Origin: CAVTYH01 sp963773875
Lineage (GTDB): Bacteria > Planctomycetota > Planctomycetia > Pirellulales > JADZDJ01
Assembly (NCBI GenBank): GCA_963773875.1
Contig: CAVZCV010000010.1
Coordinates: 434,001-498,000 of the forward strand
Direction: 5' to 3'
DNA: 64,000 nt
Shown here: piece after piece, positions 23,501 through 33,210 of the stretch
Position numbering within the stretch: the first letter of the stretch is position 1
Layout of the letters: each line of letters opens with the position of its first letter
Made by a program: the position numbers and the translations under genes
The notes under the pieces: model-generated
Told to the model about the DNA's origin: nothing
Database searches by the model: none
Seen by the model: only the letters and a program-made list of their open reading frames with translations

Positions 23501-25116
23501 ATTCAATTCTTGCCTTTTCCGGTTGGCGGTGGTTCAGCAAATAGCGGCCTCAAGACGGCAAGTGGTGCTGGTGTCGTTACCATCGCACCCACGATCACTC
23601 TCCGCGGCGGCACAACTGGCCTTTCCATAGCTGCAGGTCTCGGGGGGAATTTCATCAGTTCCGCTAACGTCGTCATCGACGCCAATCAGGGAATTTCGCT
23701 GGGTGGCATCCGTTTCCTCGATCCGACGGCGGGCCGTCCGTTTGTCAATCGTGTCACGATCACTGTACCGGCGACTCGCAAGCTATTCATGAATGGTCCC
23801 TTCACGAACGAAGGCACGATCACTGTCAGTGGCAGCGGCTTCGCTCAGGCCAATCTGGACGATTCTTGGAAGAACTCCGGCACGATCGATCTTACAGGCG
23901 GCGGCACGTTGTATTTCGACCACATAATATTCTGCGTCCGACCAGAAGACGATCAAAACGGCCGACTCTTGGAAATATCAGCGACGCCGGCGGATTCGTT
24001 CAGTTCGCTGGCGACGTGCTCCTCGACAACACGAACTCCACACTCACAATCGACGGCACTGCCACCGCTAAAACCAACTGGTCGTTCTTCGGTGCAACGC
24101 TCGTCGGCGGCACGGTAAACGTGGCCAGCACCGCGACGTTCGGCGTGAATCTTAATTCAACAGCGACATTCAAGGACCTCGTCGTCAATGGCGACACTCA
24201 GCTTCCAAAGTTCGGTACGCTCCAATTGGTTGGCGACGTCGACTTCAACGGCCAAGTGCTCAGCCCCTTCGGCGGCATCCTTAGTTTTGGCCACTTCACG
24301 CGTTATACCGGTCTCCCGTTATCGATTCACAGCGCCAATTTCGATCTCAACTCTTCCATAATCACAGGCCAAACCCTTGCGCAAGTGCCCAGTGTCACGT
24401 TAGACAGCGATGTGATCTTGCGCGGCCGCAGCGATTCTGCCTCGTTCACTCAGCCGCTTACTAATAACGGGCAAATCATCGCTGATCGCACGAATCAGTT
24501 TGCTTCCGGCGAAGTGTTCAACTTCACCGCGGCTCCGATTACGAACCTAGGTTCCCTGTCGGCGGTTAACAAATCGATTTTGCGAATCGCCAATCTGGCG
24601 GCCGCGAACACCGGCACCGTTGCCGCCGCGGCTGGAAGCTCCGTTCAGTTCACCAGCACATTTGCTGACGCAAGCACCGGAACCGTGCACGTCGACGTGG
24701 CCGGCAATGCAGCCACACAGTTCGGATTGATCGCCGTCACCGGAGCGGCAACACTGGCTGGCACGCTCGATGTGCAATTTGCCACCGGCTTCACACCCGC
24801 TGTCGGCAGCACCTACAAAGTAATGACCTACGGTTCGCACACCGGCCAATTCGATACGGTTCATGTTACTGGGCTAGCCGGCGGCCTGATTGTTACCCCC
24901 ACCTACAACGGGGGAGATTTGACACTCGTCGTCAGTGCCGCTTCCGGTCTCATGGCGCTCATATTGCCCTCAACCACGCCCGCGTCGTCAACTGGAGCAT
25001 CATCGATGGCTGCTCGACTAGATCAATTGTTCGCCAGCTACTCAAGGACGGCCGGGCCGCAATCCAACGCCATCTCTACCGCTCGTCTCCGCGACATTGT
25101 CGGACAATCCAACTAA
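11567..25116 (+). CDS. Giant multidomain surface protein: cadherin-like repeats, vanadium haloperoxidase, metzincin, LVIVD (about 19 frameshifts)
   Basis: One gene of about 4,500 codons starting MKRLRTSRCGKRSTG, with the LEPR-like motif SIESLEQRIVL as export signal. Order: five cadherin-like repeats (11700-13350), Ig-like domain, vanadium-haloperoxidase/PAP2 domain (about 13960-15120), Ig-like and Big_5-type domains, a carboxypeptidase-regulatory repeat (about 16090-16420), a metzincin motif HELGHSLGLPH (18668-18700), ASPM/Hydin-like beta domain (about 19440-20040), TSP3 repeats DTDGDGLPDD and DTDGDGKND (about 20320-20440), LVIVD propeller repeats (20490-21420), Big_5, then autotransporter-like beta repeats to VLPSTTPAS-type linker and stop at 25116. 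The frame shifts near 12798, 14304, 15363, 15442, 15495, 15648, 18131, 19115, 19206, 19465, 19972, 20315, 21618, 21945, 22129, 22400, 22441, 23925 and 23971; between shifts there are no stops and neighbouring segments join within single domains. It could be two or more genes (a break at 18131 is the likeliest), but domain continuity argues for one. Confidence 0.65.
11700..13350 (+). repeat. Five tandem cadherin-like protein repeats
   Basis: Five consecutive units of about 105-110 codons lie at roughly 11700-12036, 12037-12363, 12364-12690, 12700-13035 and 13036-13350. Shared positions are APxFxKGxDQxVLEDSG at the start, WAxxIxxGPxxE, SSxPxIxxxGTLxFxPAPN, then VRLxDxGGTANGGVDTS and QTFxIxVxxVND at the end. 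Units are diverged at the DNA level, so they are old rather than freshly duplicated. The second unit lies in the first open segment and the frame breaks inside the fourth. Confidence 0.8.
13963..15120 (+). other. Vanadium-dependent haloperoxidase domain within the giant gene
   Basis: The domain begins DPVLLWNQTLLQAIR and carries the three vanadate-binding motifs in order: KYNDDFWRP (K-x6-RP, Lys codon at 14749), SGHS (Ser codon at 14878) and SRIYAGIH (SR-x5-H, His codon at 15049). After the last His the usual Asp is replaced by Ser at +4, with NEDG slightly downstream. The middle and C-terminal motifs lie in one uninterrupted segment. These enzymes oxidise halides with hydrogen peroxide, so a surface bromo- or chloroperoxidase is possible. 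The fold is also used by PAP2 phosphatases, and activity is inferred from motifs only. Confidence 0.8.
18560..18760 (+). other. Metzincin-type zinc protease motif in the giant gene
   Basis: The segment ALFTRELAMTAAHELGHSL and then GLPHSG gives HExxHxxGxxH with His codons at 18668, 18680 and 18698, the zinc-binding signature of matrixin-like metzincins. The region just before (18131-18560) has the length of a catalytic N-terminal half. No Met-turn was identified with confidence. In such surface proteins a metzincin could process the host protein itself or external polymers. An alternative is an inactive structural relic. Confidence 0.6.
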
Positions 25117-25153
25117 TGAAACGTTGAGGCTGCGTCCATCATCGCAGCGGTAT

Positions 25154-25285
25154 TCATCGCCGACCGATTACTGGATCGACGCAGACATCTCGGCCGCGAG
25201 CGATGAAGTATTCGCCACCATTGGCAACGATCTTCTTTAGTGTCGGTTCGAGGTAGCGAAACAGGGAGCTCACCGGCGGCATCAT
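25154..25285 (-). CDS. Small hypothetical protein with strong ribosome site
   Basis: A 43-residue reading frame starting with two Met codons at 25285 and 25282 and ending at TGA 25154-25156. A GGGAGG ribosome site at 25294-25299 lies eight bases before the start. The product reads SLFRYLEPTLKKIVANG and FIARGRDVCVDP, with normal composition. It overlaps no other gene and lies between the giant gene and the GH172-like gene. I do not recognise it. The rest of 25117-25545 shows nothing else. Confidence 0.4.
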   Translation of the reverse strand: MMPPVSSLFRYLEPTLKKIVANGGEYFIARGRDVCVDPVIGRR

Positions 25286-25545
25286 GGTCCAATCCTCCCA
25301 TAGAGAAAAGACGATGTCGCGGGCTGAGTATCACAATGTTCGAGCGTTCTCGTGACCGCCGGGACTGAACGGGCTCGTTCTTCGAGTGTGCGCTTGGGGC
25401 TACCATCCGGGCCGCCGCATTAGGGGCGGACTACTGCGCGTTTTCCATACGCCACCCGACGAGACCAGGGGCGTTGGGAAGCGCCCCCGTAGGTACCGGC
25501 TGACAGTGGCTTACTACATAGGTTCGCACCGACGCGCCAGTTGAT

Positions 25546-27596
25546 CTACGGCTCGGTACGCGTGATGGCGTCCAGACCGAAATACGATCGGGAGTTTTTC
25601 GACGCCGGATTTGCGCCGACGACTTCAACACGCAACACGAACTTCCCTTCTCGCGGCTCGAATTGACCAAGTTCGATTGGGCCGCTGGGAATTACGCGCG
25701 GGCTGTAGGAATCGAAATCGTGTCCGGCCTGCTGGCCGCTGACCGAAAAGCGCAGGACGCCGTAATCCCAGCTTTTCGTGCCGTAAAGAGTGAGCTTTTT
25801 GCGCACTGTGTCGGACGCCGGAATTTCGAGTTCAACGAAGTCGCCCACCTGATTGGCACGTACAAACAGCTGTGCACCGCCGCTCCACTCTCCTTCGGCC
25901 AGTGCGCCGGATTGCGGTTCGGCGACGACTTTCGGACTCTTCGCGACGATCTTGAGCTTCTCGCACTCCAGCGCGCCGGCGATCTGCAGCGGCGGAGGCG
26001 CCGTCGGCAATGGCCGCGAGGCTTCCTCGGGCGAGACGCGGCGGTTACTCGTCGCTCCGGGCACCGCGTACCAGTAGGTCGTCGCCGCGTAGGCCACTTT
26101 GCAATCAGCCCAGTGCCAAATCTCCATGTCGAAATTCAGCGACTTTGTGAACGGAATTGCGTCTAGGCTGCGAGTGCGCGTCACGACGGTTTGGCCTTTC
26201 GTTCCCGGCCCGTCACAGCGGACCTGATTCGCAAACGGCGTTTGAAACAGCCGCGGATCGCTCCATGAATAGCAGTAGTAGTCTTCGGTACCCGTGCCGA
26301 AGTGCGACGGTAATGGTTCGCCATCGACAGAAATTTTTTCGTCGCCTTCGCCCCACCACGCAGTGACCGGGTTCATCACACACAGCGTGTCGCCGACATA
26401 CACGCCTTGGCCGCGGGCGGAAATGAAATTCCAATCGGAAAATGGCCGCGTGGAGATCGGAAATTGTTGCCGCCAATTGACATGAAAATGCATTGAGCGG
26501 TCGTCCCATTGCCAATCGCCGACCTTCACCACCATTTTCATATGCACCGCCGCGGTGCCGAAGTTGCGTAGCGCAATATCGGCCGTTTGCCGGTACGGCA
26601 TCACCCAGCGACAAATAAGCTTTCCCTCGGGCGTGACAGTCCGATACCAACTGTCGAGCCGATTGATTCCCACGCCCGAGCCGGAGAAATCGCTCACTGG
26701 ACACCAGATGGTTTCTTCGGCGTCGAACTTCGCGATGAGCACCAGCGCTCGAAGCGCTTGCGGATCGGTTGTGCCCGCGTCGATTTCGAGTTCGCGAATG
26801 GCGGCAGGCCCGTCGGGCAGTGGAAGATGCATTTCGGACGATGGTTCGATCGTCGCTTCAGCGGAGAATTCTCGAACGTGATCGGAACGCGGCGGCAATT
26901 GCAGGGCTCGATTCGCAGCTTCCACATCGGCTTTAACGGAATCCAATAGCTCCCGCTCACCGATCGGAAATGTCGCGACGTTTGTGCCCGGAGGATAAGT
27001 GCGATAGTTGATTTGGTAGTATCGCGATGCTCGATGGCTGGCGTCGCCTTCCTCCCACGTAACTTTGCAGTGCTTTGCATAGGGGAGCGGCAGGAATAAC
27101 GTGTTGCCGCCGCGACCTTTTGCTGCGTAGCCGGGGTGCGCTGTCAGCAGCGGCTCGCCCGGCCGGACCACCGAGTTGTTAAGAAAATCGAATGACGAGA
27201 TAGTGATGGCAGGAGTAGCAGCGCCATCGAAATAGATTCGCAGCCTGCCGTCTTTGTTGTCGCCGCAGGTGAGCCAGAAACGGACGATGGCGCCGGGCCC
27301 GTCGACATCTAGCAATACGTTTTCGGTGCGGCCGCCGACCGCTTCCAGGCGAATGAACTGATTTTGATCGCCATTTGCGAACCAGCCATTAGCGTCCGCT
27401 GGCATCTTGGAGCGCGGTCGTAGCTGCTCGCTTGCCGACAAATGTATGCCGGCTGCGGCCAGCGGGCGATGGCGTCAAAATCGGTCATTGCGCGCAGCAG
27501 CGAGCGAACATTAATTTGTCCTTCCTCTCCGCGGGCTTGAGCGCCAGCGATCGCAACTGCGAGAGAGAACGCCAGAATAAAGTGCAGTCGTCGCAT
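25546..27596 (-). CDS. GH172 / DUF2961 family secreted enzyme (one frameshift)
   Basis: A protein of about 683 residues. The N-terminus MRRLHFILAFSLAVAIAG is a signal peptide, so it is exported. FDAIARWPQPAYICRQASSYDR then (after a one-base gap at about 27416) GWFANGDQNQFIRLE, and the central HFGTGTEDYYCYSW are hallmark motifs of the DUF2961/GH172 family, which includes alpha-fructofuranosidase, difructose-anhydride synthase and related glycan-active enzymes. The C-terminal 150 residues form a second beta-sandwich typical of the family. The SSYDR motif lies in the first frame and the rest in the second, so the frameshift interrupts one protein. Substrate unknown; a role in polysaccharide breakdown is likely. 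Confidence 0.85.
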
Positions 27597-27860
27597 ACAG
27601 GTCATTTAAGATCGCCGTGCGCCGATCGTCAATAATGTTCGCGCAAGCTGCGCGTAATGCGGCAAACATCGGCTCCGGCAGCGTCCGCCTGTGCTTGCCG
27701 GGCGGTATCGTCGGACGTCGTACCTCGGTCCGACACTCGACGCGGGCTCGGTCGATGTGACGAATGGTACTTAGACGCTCCTCTTTGATTTTCATCTGTT
27801 GCAGTTGGTTCAGCCGCCTTTCGGAGCCCACCTTAGCTAACGTAGGCTAGGCCGTCATGC

Positions 27861-28500
27861 CTAGTGAAAAAGAGGTTCTAGCAGCGTGCGAAGCGCTGAG
27901 GCGCGCTCGGTGTAAACGGGTTTTCACAACTCCGGTCGATACGCCCAACATTCCCGCTGTCATATCGGTGTCGAATTCTTCGATGTCACGCAAGATTAGC
28001 ACTTCTCGATATGGCGGCGGCAAGCACTCGATGCATTTGCGAACCTGTTTTCTTGTCTCGTCGGTTGCCAATAATTCGTAGGGAGAATCGCCAAACGATT
28101 GCACCGATTGCCTATGGTGGCCCGTTTCGTCGAAATGTGGCAACAGATTTTCAATTGCGACGATGGGATGGCGATCGCGCGCGCGTCGCCGCATCAGGCA
28201 GGAATTCACGACAATGCGGTGCAGCCACGTGCCGAGTCGCGAATCACCTTTGAAGTTCCCGATCGCCTTAAACGCGGAGACAAAAGCATCTTGAACGGCA
28301 TCGGCCGCGTCTTGTTCGCAAGGGAAGAAACGTCGTGCCGTGGACAGCATTCGACCACCGTGCTGACGGACCAATATTTCGTAGCCGCGAGAATCGCCAG
28401 CTTGCAGTTGGCCCAGCAGATCCGAATCCTCGAAAAATGAAGTCTTCGATTGGCAGGACTCCGACGGTAGAACGCCATCTAGTTTTGTTCGCGTGATCAT
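27861..28500 (-). CDS. ECF RNA polymerase sigma factor (one frameshift near the 3' end)
   Basis: A sigma-70 family ECF factor started at the ATG at 28500. Region 2 reads YEILVRQHGGRMLSTARRFFP and DAADAVQDAFVSAFKAI; region 4 carries CLPPPYREVLILRDIEEFDTDMTAGMLGVSTGVVKTRLHRAR. With one base removed near 27900 the tail becomes ALRTLLEPLF and stops at 27861, as in relatives; without it the frame runs to 27847. It starts inside the stop codon of the STAS gene (TAATG), so the two are coupled. The pair lies behind a sigma-54 promoter. No anti-sigma gene follows directly. Confidence 0.85.
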
Positions 28501-28763
28501 TACCGTGTCTCCGATTGCAAGACCGTTGCCACGAACGGAGAGCACGCCGTCAGATTAAAGCCCTCACTTCGCAAAGTTTCAAGCAGCTTGGCGCCGGCGG
28601 CATCGACATAGAAAACATCCCGCAAATCAAGTCGCGGCCGATGTGTTTTTCCAATCAAATCTGCGCAGGCTGAACGAAGCTCTTTAGTCCAAGGGGCCAG
28701 TAATTTGCCTTCGAGTCGGAGGCCCGGGCCCTCGGAATCGTGGACTGTGGTGATACGAAGCAT
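28500..28763 (-). CDS. STAS-domain-like small protein
   Basis: An 87-residue protein started at ATG 28763; a longer start at 28805 would lie on top of the expected transcription start. The sequence LRLEGKLLAPWTKELRSAC, LDLRDVFYVDAAGAKLLETLRSEG has the alternating beta-alpha pattern and the central D-x-A-G motif of STAS/anti-anti-sigma proteins, without a clear phosphorylatable Ser (D-V-D-A). Such proteins usually signal by partner switching. Its stop overlaps the start of the ECF sigma gene, so a role in controlling that sigma factor is plausible. Family assignment is by pattern, not search. Confidence 0.6.
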   Translation of the reverse strand: MLRITTVHDSEGPGLRLEGKLLAPWTKELRSACADLIGKTHRPRLDLRDVFYVDAAGAKLLETLRSEGFNLTACSPFVATVLQSETR

Positions 28764-28807
28764 GGCTGACCTTTGGGCACGGATTTTAGGGTGAGGCACT
28801 GGCATAG

Positions 28808-28822
28808 GCGAATCATGTGCCA
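28808..28822 (-). promoter_or_regulatory. Sigma-54 promoter for the STAS-ECF operon
   Basis: On the minus strand TGGCACATGATTCGC matches the -24/-12 consensus TGGCAC-N5-TTGC with correct GG-to-GC spacing and one mismatch. It lies 45 bases before the STAS start at 28763 and about 150 bases downstream of the sigma-54 activator gene's stop, in the same direction. Transcription would start near 28796. Confidence 0.65.
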
Positions 28823-28970
28823 GCTCGATTTATGTCGCAGACAGGACGTCGCGCAATCGGTTTCTGCCAGGAGAGTTGCGTCTATCGCGACCCAAGAAAT
28901 GGACGATAACGAGAAGGAAATCCGCAGCCGATTTCCCACGATATTTCGTGGCGCCAACGAACTTTCGTGG

Positions 28971-30857
28971 CTACCGAGCGATGCCGAGCTTTTTCATTCG
29001 GCTACGCAGCGTATTGGGGTGCAAGCCGAGAATCTTGGCGGCACCGCGCTCGCCGTCGATCACACCGTCGGTCTGCTTGAGGACCGCGCCGATGTGTTCG
29101 CGCTCCACTTGTTCGAGCGTCGGAGATTGGATCTGCTCGCCATCTTCATTCGGCTGCAGAGAAAGCATTTGTGGTTCAATTTCCAGCATCGTGGAGTTCG
29201 CCAGAATGATCGCCCGTTCCAGCACATTTTCCAGTTCCCGAATGTTGCCGGGCCACGGATAGGCGAGCAAGCGCTCCATCGCCATTTGACTCACGTTCTC
29301 GATTCGTTTGCCGATCCGCATGGCGAATTTATTCACAAGGAAGTGAACCAGCATCGGCACATCGCCCGGCCGTTCGCGCAGCGGCGGTACCTGAATCGGA
29401 AACACATTCAACCGGTAGTACAGGTCTTCTCGAAACGACTTTTCCTTTACCGCCTTCAGCAGGTCGCGGTTCGTCGCTGCAATCACCCGCACGTCAACTT
29501 TGATGGGCGTCGCGCCGCCGACACGTTCGAACTCACGTTCTTGCAGCACTCGCAGCAACTTCGCCTGCGCCTCAGCCGGCAGTTCGCCGATTTCATCCAG
29601 AAAGATCGTGCCACCATTGGCCAGTTCAAATCGCCCAATACGCCGCGCTATTGCGCCGGTAAACGCGCCTTTTTCGTGGCCGAAGAGTTCCGATTCCACC
29701 AGGCTCGACGGCAACGCCGCACAGTTGAGCTTTATCAGCGGTTTATCGCGCCGAGGGCTAGCCGAATGAATCGCGCGGGCAATTAACTCTTTTCCCGTAC
29801 CCGTCTCGCCAGTAATCAGTACAGTGCTATCGGTCACGGCCACCCGATTTACTTTATCGATCACTTCCAGCAATGCCGGACTTTGGCCCACAATTTCTTC
29901 AAAGTTGTGAACGGATTTGATTTCTTCTTGCAGATAAACATTTTGTGCAGTCAATCGAGCCTGTTCCTGTTCCATCAGCACGCGATCGGTAATATCGACA
30001 AACATCGTGCGGGTGTACTTGCCGCTGGGATCGGGCTTCGACCACCACTGAATCCAAATCGGCTTCCCGTTATCCTTACGGCGTAATTCCAGCACGACAC
30101 CGCTGGTGTCTGTGCCCTTGCCGATCGAGGCGAACGCTTCTTCCGCGCGGCGCTTTGCGTCCGGAGTGTCTGGCACTAGCGAGAGACCAACCATGCCGGG
30201 AACTTCTTCTGGCTTGATTCCCAATATCCGCATCGCAGCCCGGTTGGCGCTGATGAAGCGTGATTCAAGATCTTCATGCACATACGCAATCGGCGCTTCG
30301 TCAAATAAATCGCGAAACCGTTCGTTGCTTTCGCGCAACAGACTTTCCATCCGCAGCCGTTCCAGTTCGGCGCCGGCACGAGCGGCGAATATGCGAAACA
30401 CGAGCATATTTCGTGGCTCGCTTGGCATCGGCCGAGTGTCGAACACGCATAGGTGTCCGAGATGTTTTCCATCCGATGCTACCAGTGGAACTCCGAGGTA
30501 GCTCTCAATGCCCTTTTCCGACAGCGCCGTATCGAGCGGAAATGTTTTACTTACCCCGGTGGGATAATGGCACAGCTTACCGCGCACGACGTCTTCGCAC
30601 GGCGTTCCCGGTAAATTGTACTCGACATTGGCGAGGAGCTTGTGGTTGTGCCAATACGCCAGCGTGCGAACCCGCGCGGGCCCGGAAAACTCTGCGATCA
30701 GTGAACTGCTCACTCCCATTGCGCTGGCCAAATGGCGCACGAGCGATTGAAAGAATTTCTCGCCCGTGCTGTGCGCCGTCCCTTCGATAATGGCGCACAG
30801 CGCCGATAGATCATCGGCCGAAGGCGAATCGCTCGATTTCGAAGGCGGGCTGCTCAT
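28971..30857 (-). CDS. Sigma-54-dependent transcriptional activator (GAF-PAS-AAA+-Fis)
   Basis: An intact 628-residue enhancer-binding protein. A GAF domain (about residues 20-185) and a PAS domain (about 195-310) replace the usual receiver. The AAA+ domain has Walker A GETGTGKE, the sigma-54 contact loop GAFTGA, Walker B TIFLDEIGE and VIAATNRD; the C-terminus (GAAKILGLHPNTLRSRMKKLGI) is a Fis-type DNA-binding helix-turn-helix. It would hydrolyse ATP to open sigma-54 promoters after binding a small ligand or redox signal through GAF/PAS. The neighbouring sigma-54 promoter is the obvious candidate target. Confidence 0.9.
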   Translation of the reverse strand: MSSPPSKSSDSPSADDLSALCAIIEGTAHSTGEKFFQSLVRHLASAMGVSSSLIAEFSGPARVRTLAYWHNHKLLANVEYNLPGTPCEDVVRGKLCHYPTGVSKTFPLDTALSEKGIESYLGVPLVASDGKHLGHLCVFDTRPMPSEPRNMLVFRIFAARAGAELERLRMESLLRESNERFRDLFDEAPIAYVHEDLESRFISANRAAMRILGIKPEEVPGMVGLSLVPDTPDAKRRAEEAFASIGKGTDTSGVVLELRRKDNGKPIWIQWWSKPDPSGKYTRTMFVDITDRVLMEQEQARLTAQNVYLQEEIKSVHNFEEIVGQSPALLEVIDKVNRVAVTDSTVLITGETGTGKELIARAIHSASPRRDKPLIKLNCAALPSSLVESELFGHEKGAFTGAIARRIGRFELANGGTIFLDEIGELPAEAQAKLLRVLQEREFERVGGATPIKVDVRVIAATNRDLLKAVKEKSFREDLYYRLNVFPIQVPPLRERPGDVPMLVHFLVNKFAMRIGKRIENVSQMAMERLLAYPWPGNIRELENVLERAIILANSTMLEIEPQMLSLQPNEDGEQIQSPTLEQVEREHIGAVLKQTDGVIDGERGAAKILGLHPNTLRSRMKKLGIAR

Positions 30858-30904
30858 CAGTGTGGTTTTCGTTTTGATTTTACCACGTCAACGATTCTAA
30901 CCAG

Positions 30905-30927
30905 GGACTCGGTTTGCTGCCGAGTCC
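30905..30927. promoter_or_regulatory. Perfect hairpin in the leader of the sigma-54 activator gene
   Basis: GGACTCGG TTTGCTG CCGAGTCC forms a perfect 8-bp stem with a 7-base loop, 48 bases before the activator start on the minus strand. No T-run follows in either direction, so an operator or mRNA structure is as likely as a terminator. Confidence 0.35.
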
Positions 30928-31054
30928 AACCAAATTAGGTTTTCGTGTAACCGGCGGGGCGGTCCGGCATCCAAGCTGTATCCGGATTGCCAAGATTGCT
31001 TTCCGCTTCCCCGACGGCAAGCAACACATTGCGGTTAAAATGCGGTCCCGTCGG

Positions 31055-32567
31055 GAATGGCACGAAGTTAAGCGAAAGAGTTGAGGGCATCTTGGGTTAG
31101 GTGGGTGCTGGCCTAATAGCGCAAAGTGATCTAAGGCGCAAAAAAGTCTCCGGAGAGAATGGTGTTATCACGACAACCAACTCTCTCAGGAGACCAAGGA
31201 TGGTCCACAGTATCTTGCGCGTGGTGGGACAGATCAAGTCCGATGTGGCGGCGTATCTGCAAGCCGCAACGATTGAGCGGCTGTGCCGCGAGTTGGATTA
31301 CACCTGGCGTGAGCGCTTGCTGGGGCCGGTTGCCACGGTGCATGCATTCTTGCTGCAAGTGCTGCACGGAAACACGGCCTGCGATCATGTGCCGCACCTG
31401 CTGGGCCAGCAGTTCACCGGCGGAGCCTACGTCCAAGCGCGAGCCCGTTTGCCCCTGGCGCTTTTCGAACGGCTGTTAACGGCCGTATGCGACACGTTGA
31501 AAGCGTGTCGTGACCAGTCGGCACGGTGGTGTGGCCATCGTGTCTGGATTCTCGATGGCTCGGGATGCTCGATGCCCGATACTCCGTCGCTGCAGGCCGC
31601 TTTCGGCCAACCCGGCCAACAGGTGGCCGGTTGCGGCTTCCCCGTGGCGCATCTCTTGACCCTATTTCATTTCGGCACCGGCTTATTGCAGAAGGTTCTG
31701 GTAGCCCCCTTGCGCACGCATGACATGGCGGGCATTCAACCGATGCACGCCGAGTTGGAAGCAGGCGACGTGGTGCTAGGCGATCGCGGGTTCTGCTCGA
31801 TTTGCCATTTGGCGCTCTTGCTGCAGGCCGGATTACACGGCGTGTTTCGCCTTCATCAGAAGATGCTGGTCGACTTTCGCATCGGCCGCATGCACAGCCC
31901 TCCACGCGGCCCCTACAAGAACTTGAAGGGCTTGCCGCGCTCACAATGGATCAAGTGGCTAGGCACGCGGGATCAGATCGTTGAGTATTTCAAGCCTCAG
32001 CTGCGACCCCAGTGGATCAGCCTCCAGGATTTCGCTGCTCTGCCCGACTCGATCCTAGTACGTGAGCTGCGTTATCGGATCACGCGGCCCGGCTATCGCA
32101 CGCGCGAGGTGACGTTGGTCACGACCCTTTTAGATGCCGAGCATTATCCCGCCGGGGAACTGGCGCAGCTGTACGCGGACCGCTGGCAAATCGAAACGAA
32201 TCTGCGACACCTGAAACAAACCTTGGGCCGGATGTGCTGCGGTCGAAGTCGGTCGCTGGCGTTCATAAGGAAATACGGATGATCGCCATGGTGTACAATC
32301 TGGTGCGGCTGGTGATGCTTCAATCGGCCCACCAGCAAGAAGTGCCGGTGGAGCGAATCAGCTTCATCGATGCCTTACGTTGGCTGGCGCAAGGCGGAGT
32401 CGGTCGGACGTTGGATCACCTGATCGTTTTGCCCAACCGGCCCGGACGCGCCGAACCTCGTGTCGTCAAACGACGACCCAAACAATACACCTTGATGAAA
32501 CGCCCACGCGCTGCCTTGCAGCAAGCCCTCACAACAAAACGACTAGCGGCTTAACTTCGTGCCATTC
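31055..32567 (+). mobile_element. IS4-family insertion sequence
   Basis: Bounded by 19-base perfect inverted repeats (GAATGGCACGAAGTTAAGC at 31055-31073 and its complement at 32549-32567). Total length is 1,513 bases and holds one transposase gene with the stop codon inside the right repeat. No exact target duplication was seen in the flanks, although both carry a GCGGTC stretch. The intact ends suggest a fairly recent insertion. It separates the sigma-54 activator's leader from the thioredoxin-fold gene. Confidence 0.85.
31200..32554 (+). CDS. IS4-type transposase (one frameshift)
   Basis: A protein of about 451 residues with DDE-type chemistry, started at the ATG at 31200 after a good AGGAG site (SILRVVGQIKSDVAAYLQ). 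Visible are WILDGSGCSMPDTPSLQAAF (first Asp), LGDRGFCSICHLALLL (second Asp region) and LYADRWQIETNLRHLKQTLG (YREK-type motif with the catalytic Glu). The frame breaks near 32231 with one missing base; the tail then reads DVLRSKSVAGVHKEIRMIAM and ends at 32554. If the frameshift is real the element is dead; I favour an indel error. Confidence 0.9.
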
Positions 32568-32622
32568 GGGCGGTCGGCTTTTAATTTCTCGACGAATGAT
32601 TGCGAAATTGGAGCGCAACAAG

Positions 32623-33210
32623 ATGAACCGACCAAAATGGATTTACTTGGCACTTACGGGGACGATCGCCGCAATTTCGAATGGCGCAGCATACGCGGCC
32701 GACAAAAATGACTCGGCAAAACCGCCGGCCTTTGGCGACAAGGCAGCAGATTTCAAGCTGAACGATCTTGAAGGCAAATCGGTTTCGCTAACCGATCAAC
32801 TCAAACATGGTCCGGTCGCGCTGGTCGTGCTGCGGGGTTATCCCGGCTACCAATGCCCCATTTGCACCAAGCAGTTTGGCGAACTTTTTTCCAAGGCCAA
32901 ACAATTTGAGGCGGCCGGAGCGAGTATCGTCTTTGTCTATCCCGGACCGGCCACCGATCTTGATAAGTTTGCCAAAGACTTCGTCGGCAGCAAAGTTTTC
33001 CCGGAACATTTTCGGTTCCTGATCGATCCCGACTTCAAATTCACGGAGCGTTATCGACTGCGTTGGAACGCTCCCAACGAAACGGCATATCCGTCGAGCT
33101 TCGTCGTTGACGACAAGGGCGTCATTCAATTTGCCAAGATTAGCCACTCGCACGGCGACCGGGCTTCGTCCGGCGAGCTTCTCGATGCATTGGCGAAACT
33201 CAGCAAGTGA
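32623..33210 (+). CDS. Secreted thioredoxin-fold protein (redoxin/AhpC-TSA-like)
   Basis: A 195-residue protein with a signal peptide ending near AAYAADKN, started at ATG 32623. The redoxin fold shows as GDKAADFKLNDLEGKSVSL, VVLRGYPGYQCPICTKQF (CxxC with Pro) and LIDPDFKFTERYRLRW. It resembles exported peroxiredoxin- or TlpA-like proteins acting in the periplasm against peroxide or in thiol exchange. The gene starts 56 bases after the insertion sequence, so its original promoter may have been displaced. An in-frame ATG at 32596 is a weaker alternative start. Confidence 0.8.
   Translation: MNRPKWIYLALTGTIAAISNGAAYAADKNDSAKPPAFGDKAADFKLNDLEGKSVSLTDQLKHGPVALVVLRGYPGYQCPICTKQFGELFSKAKQFEAAGASIVFVYPGPATDLDKFAKDFVGSKVFPEHFRFLIDPDFKFTERYRLRWNAPNETAYPSSFVVDDKGVIQFAKISHSHGDRASSGELLDALAKLSK

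Noticed and set aside
28773..29786. 337-residue plus-strand frame opposite the sigma-54 activator
   Set aside because: Fully antisense to a protein with GAF, PAS, AAA+ and Fis motifs; composition is His/Arg-rich as expected for an antisense frame.
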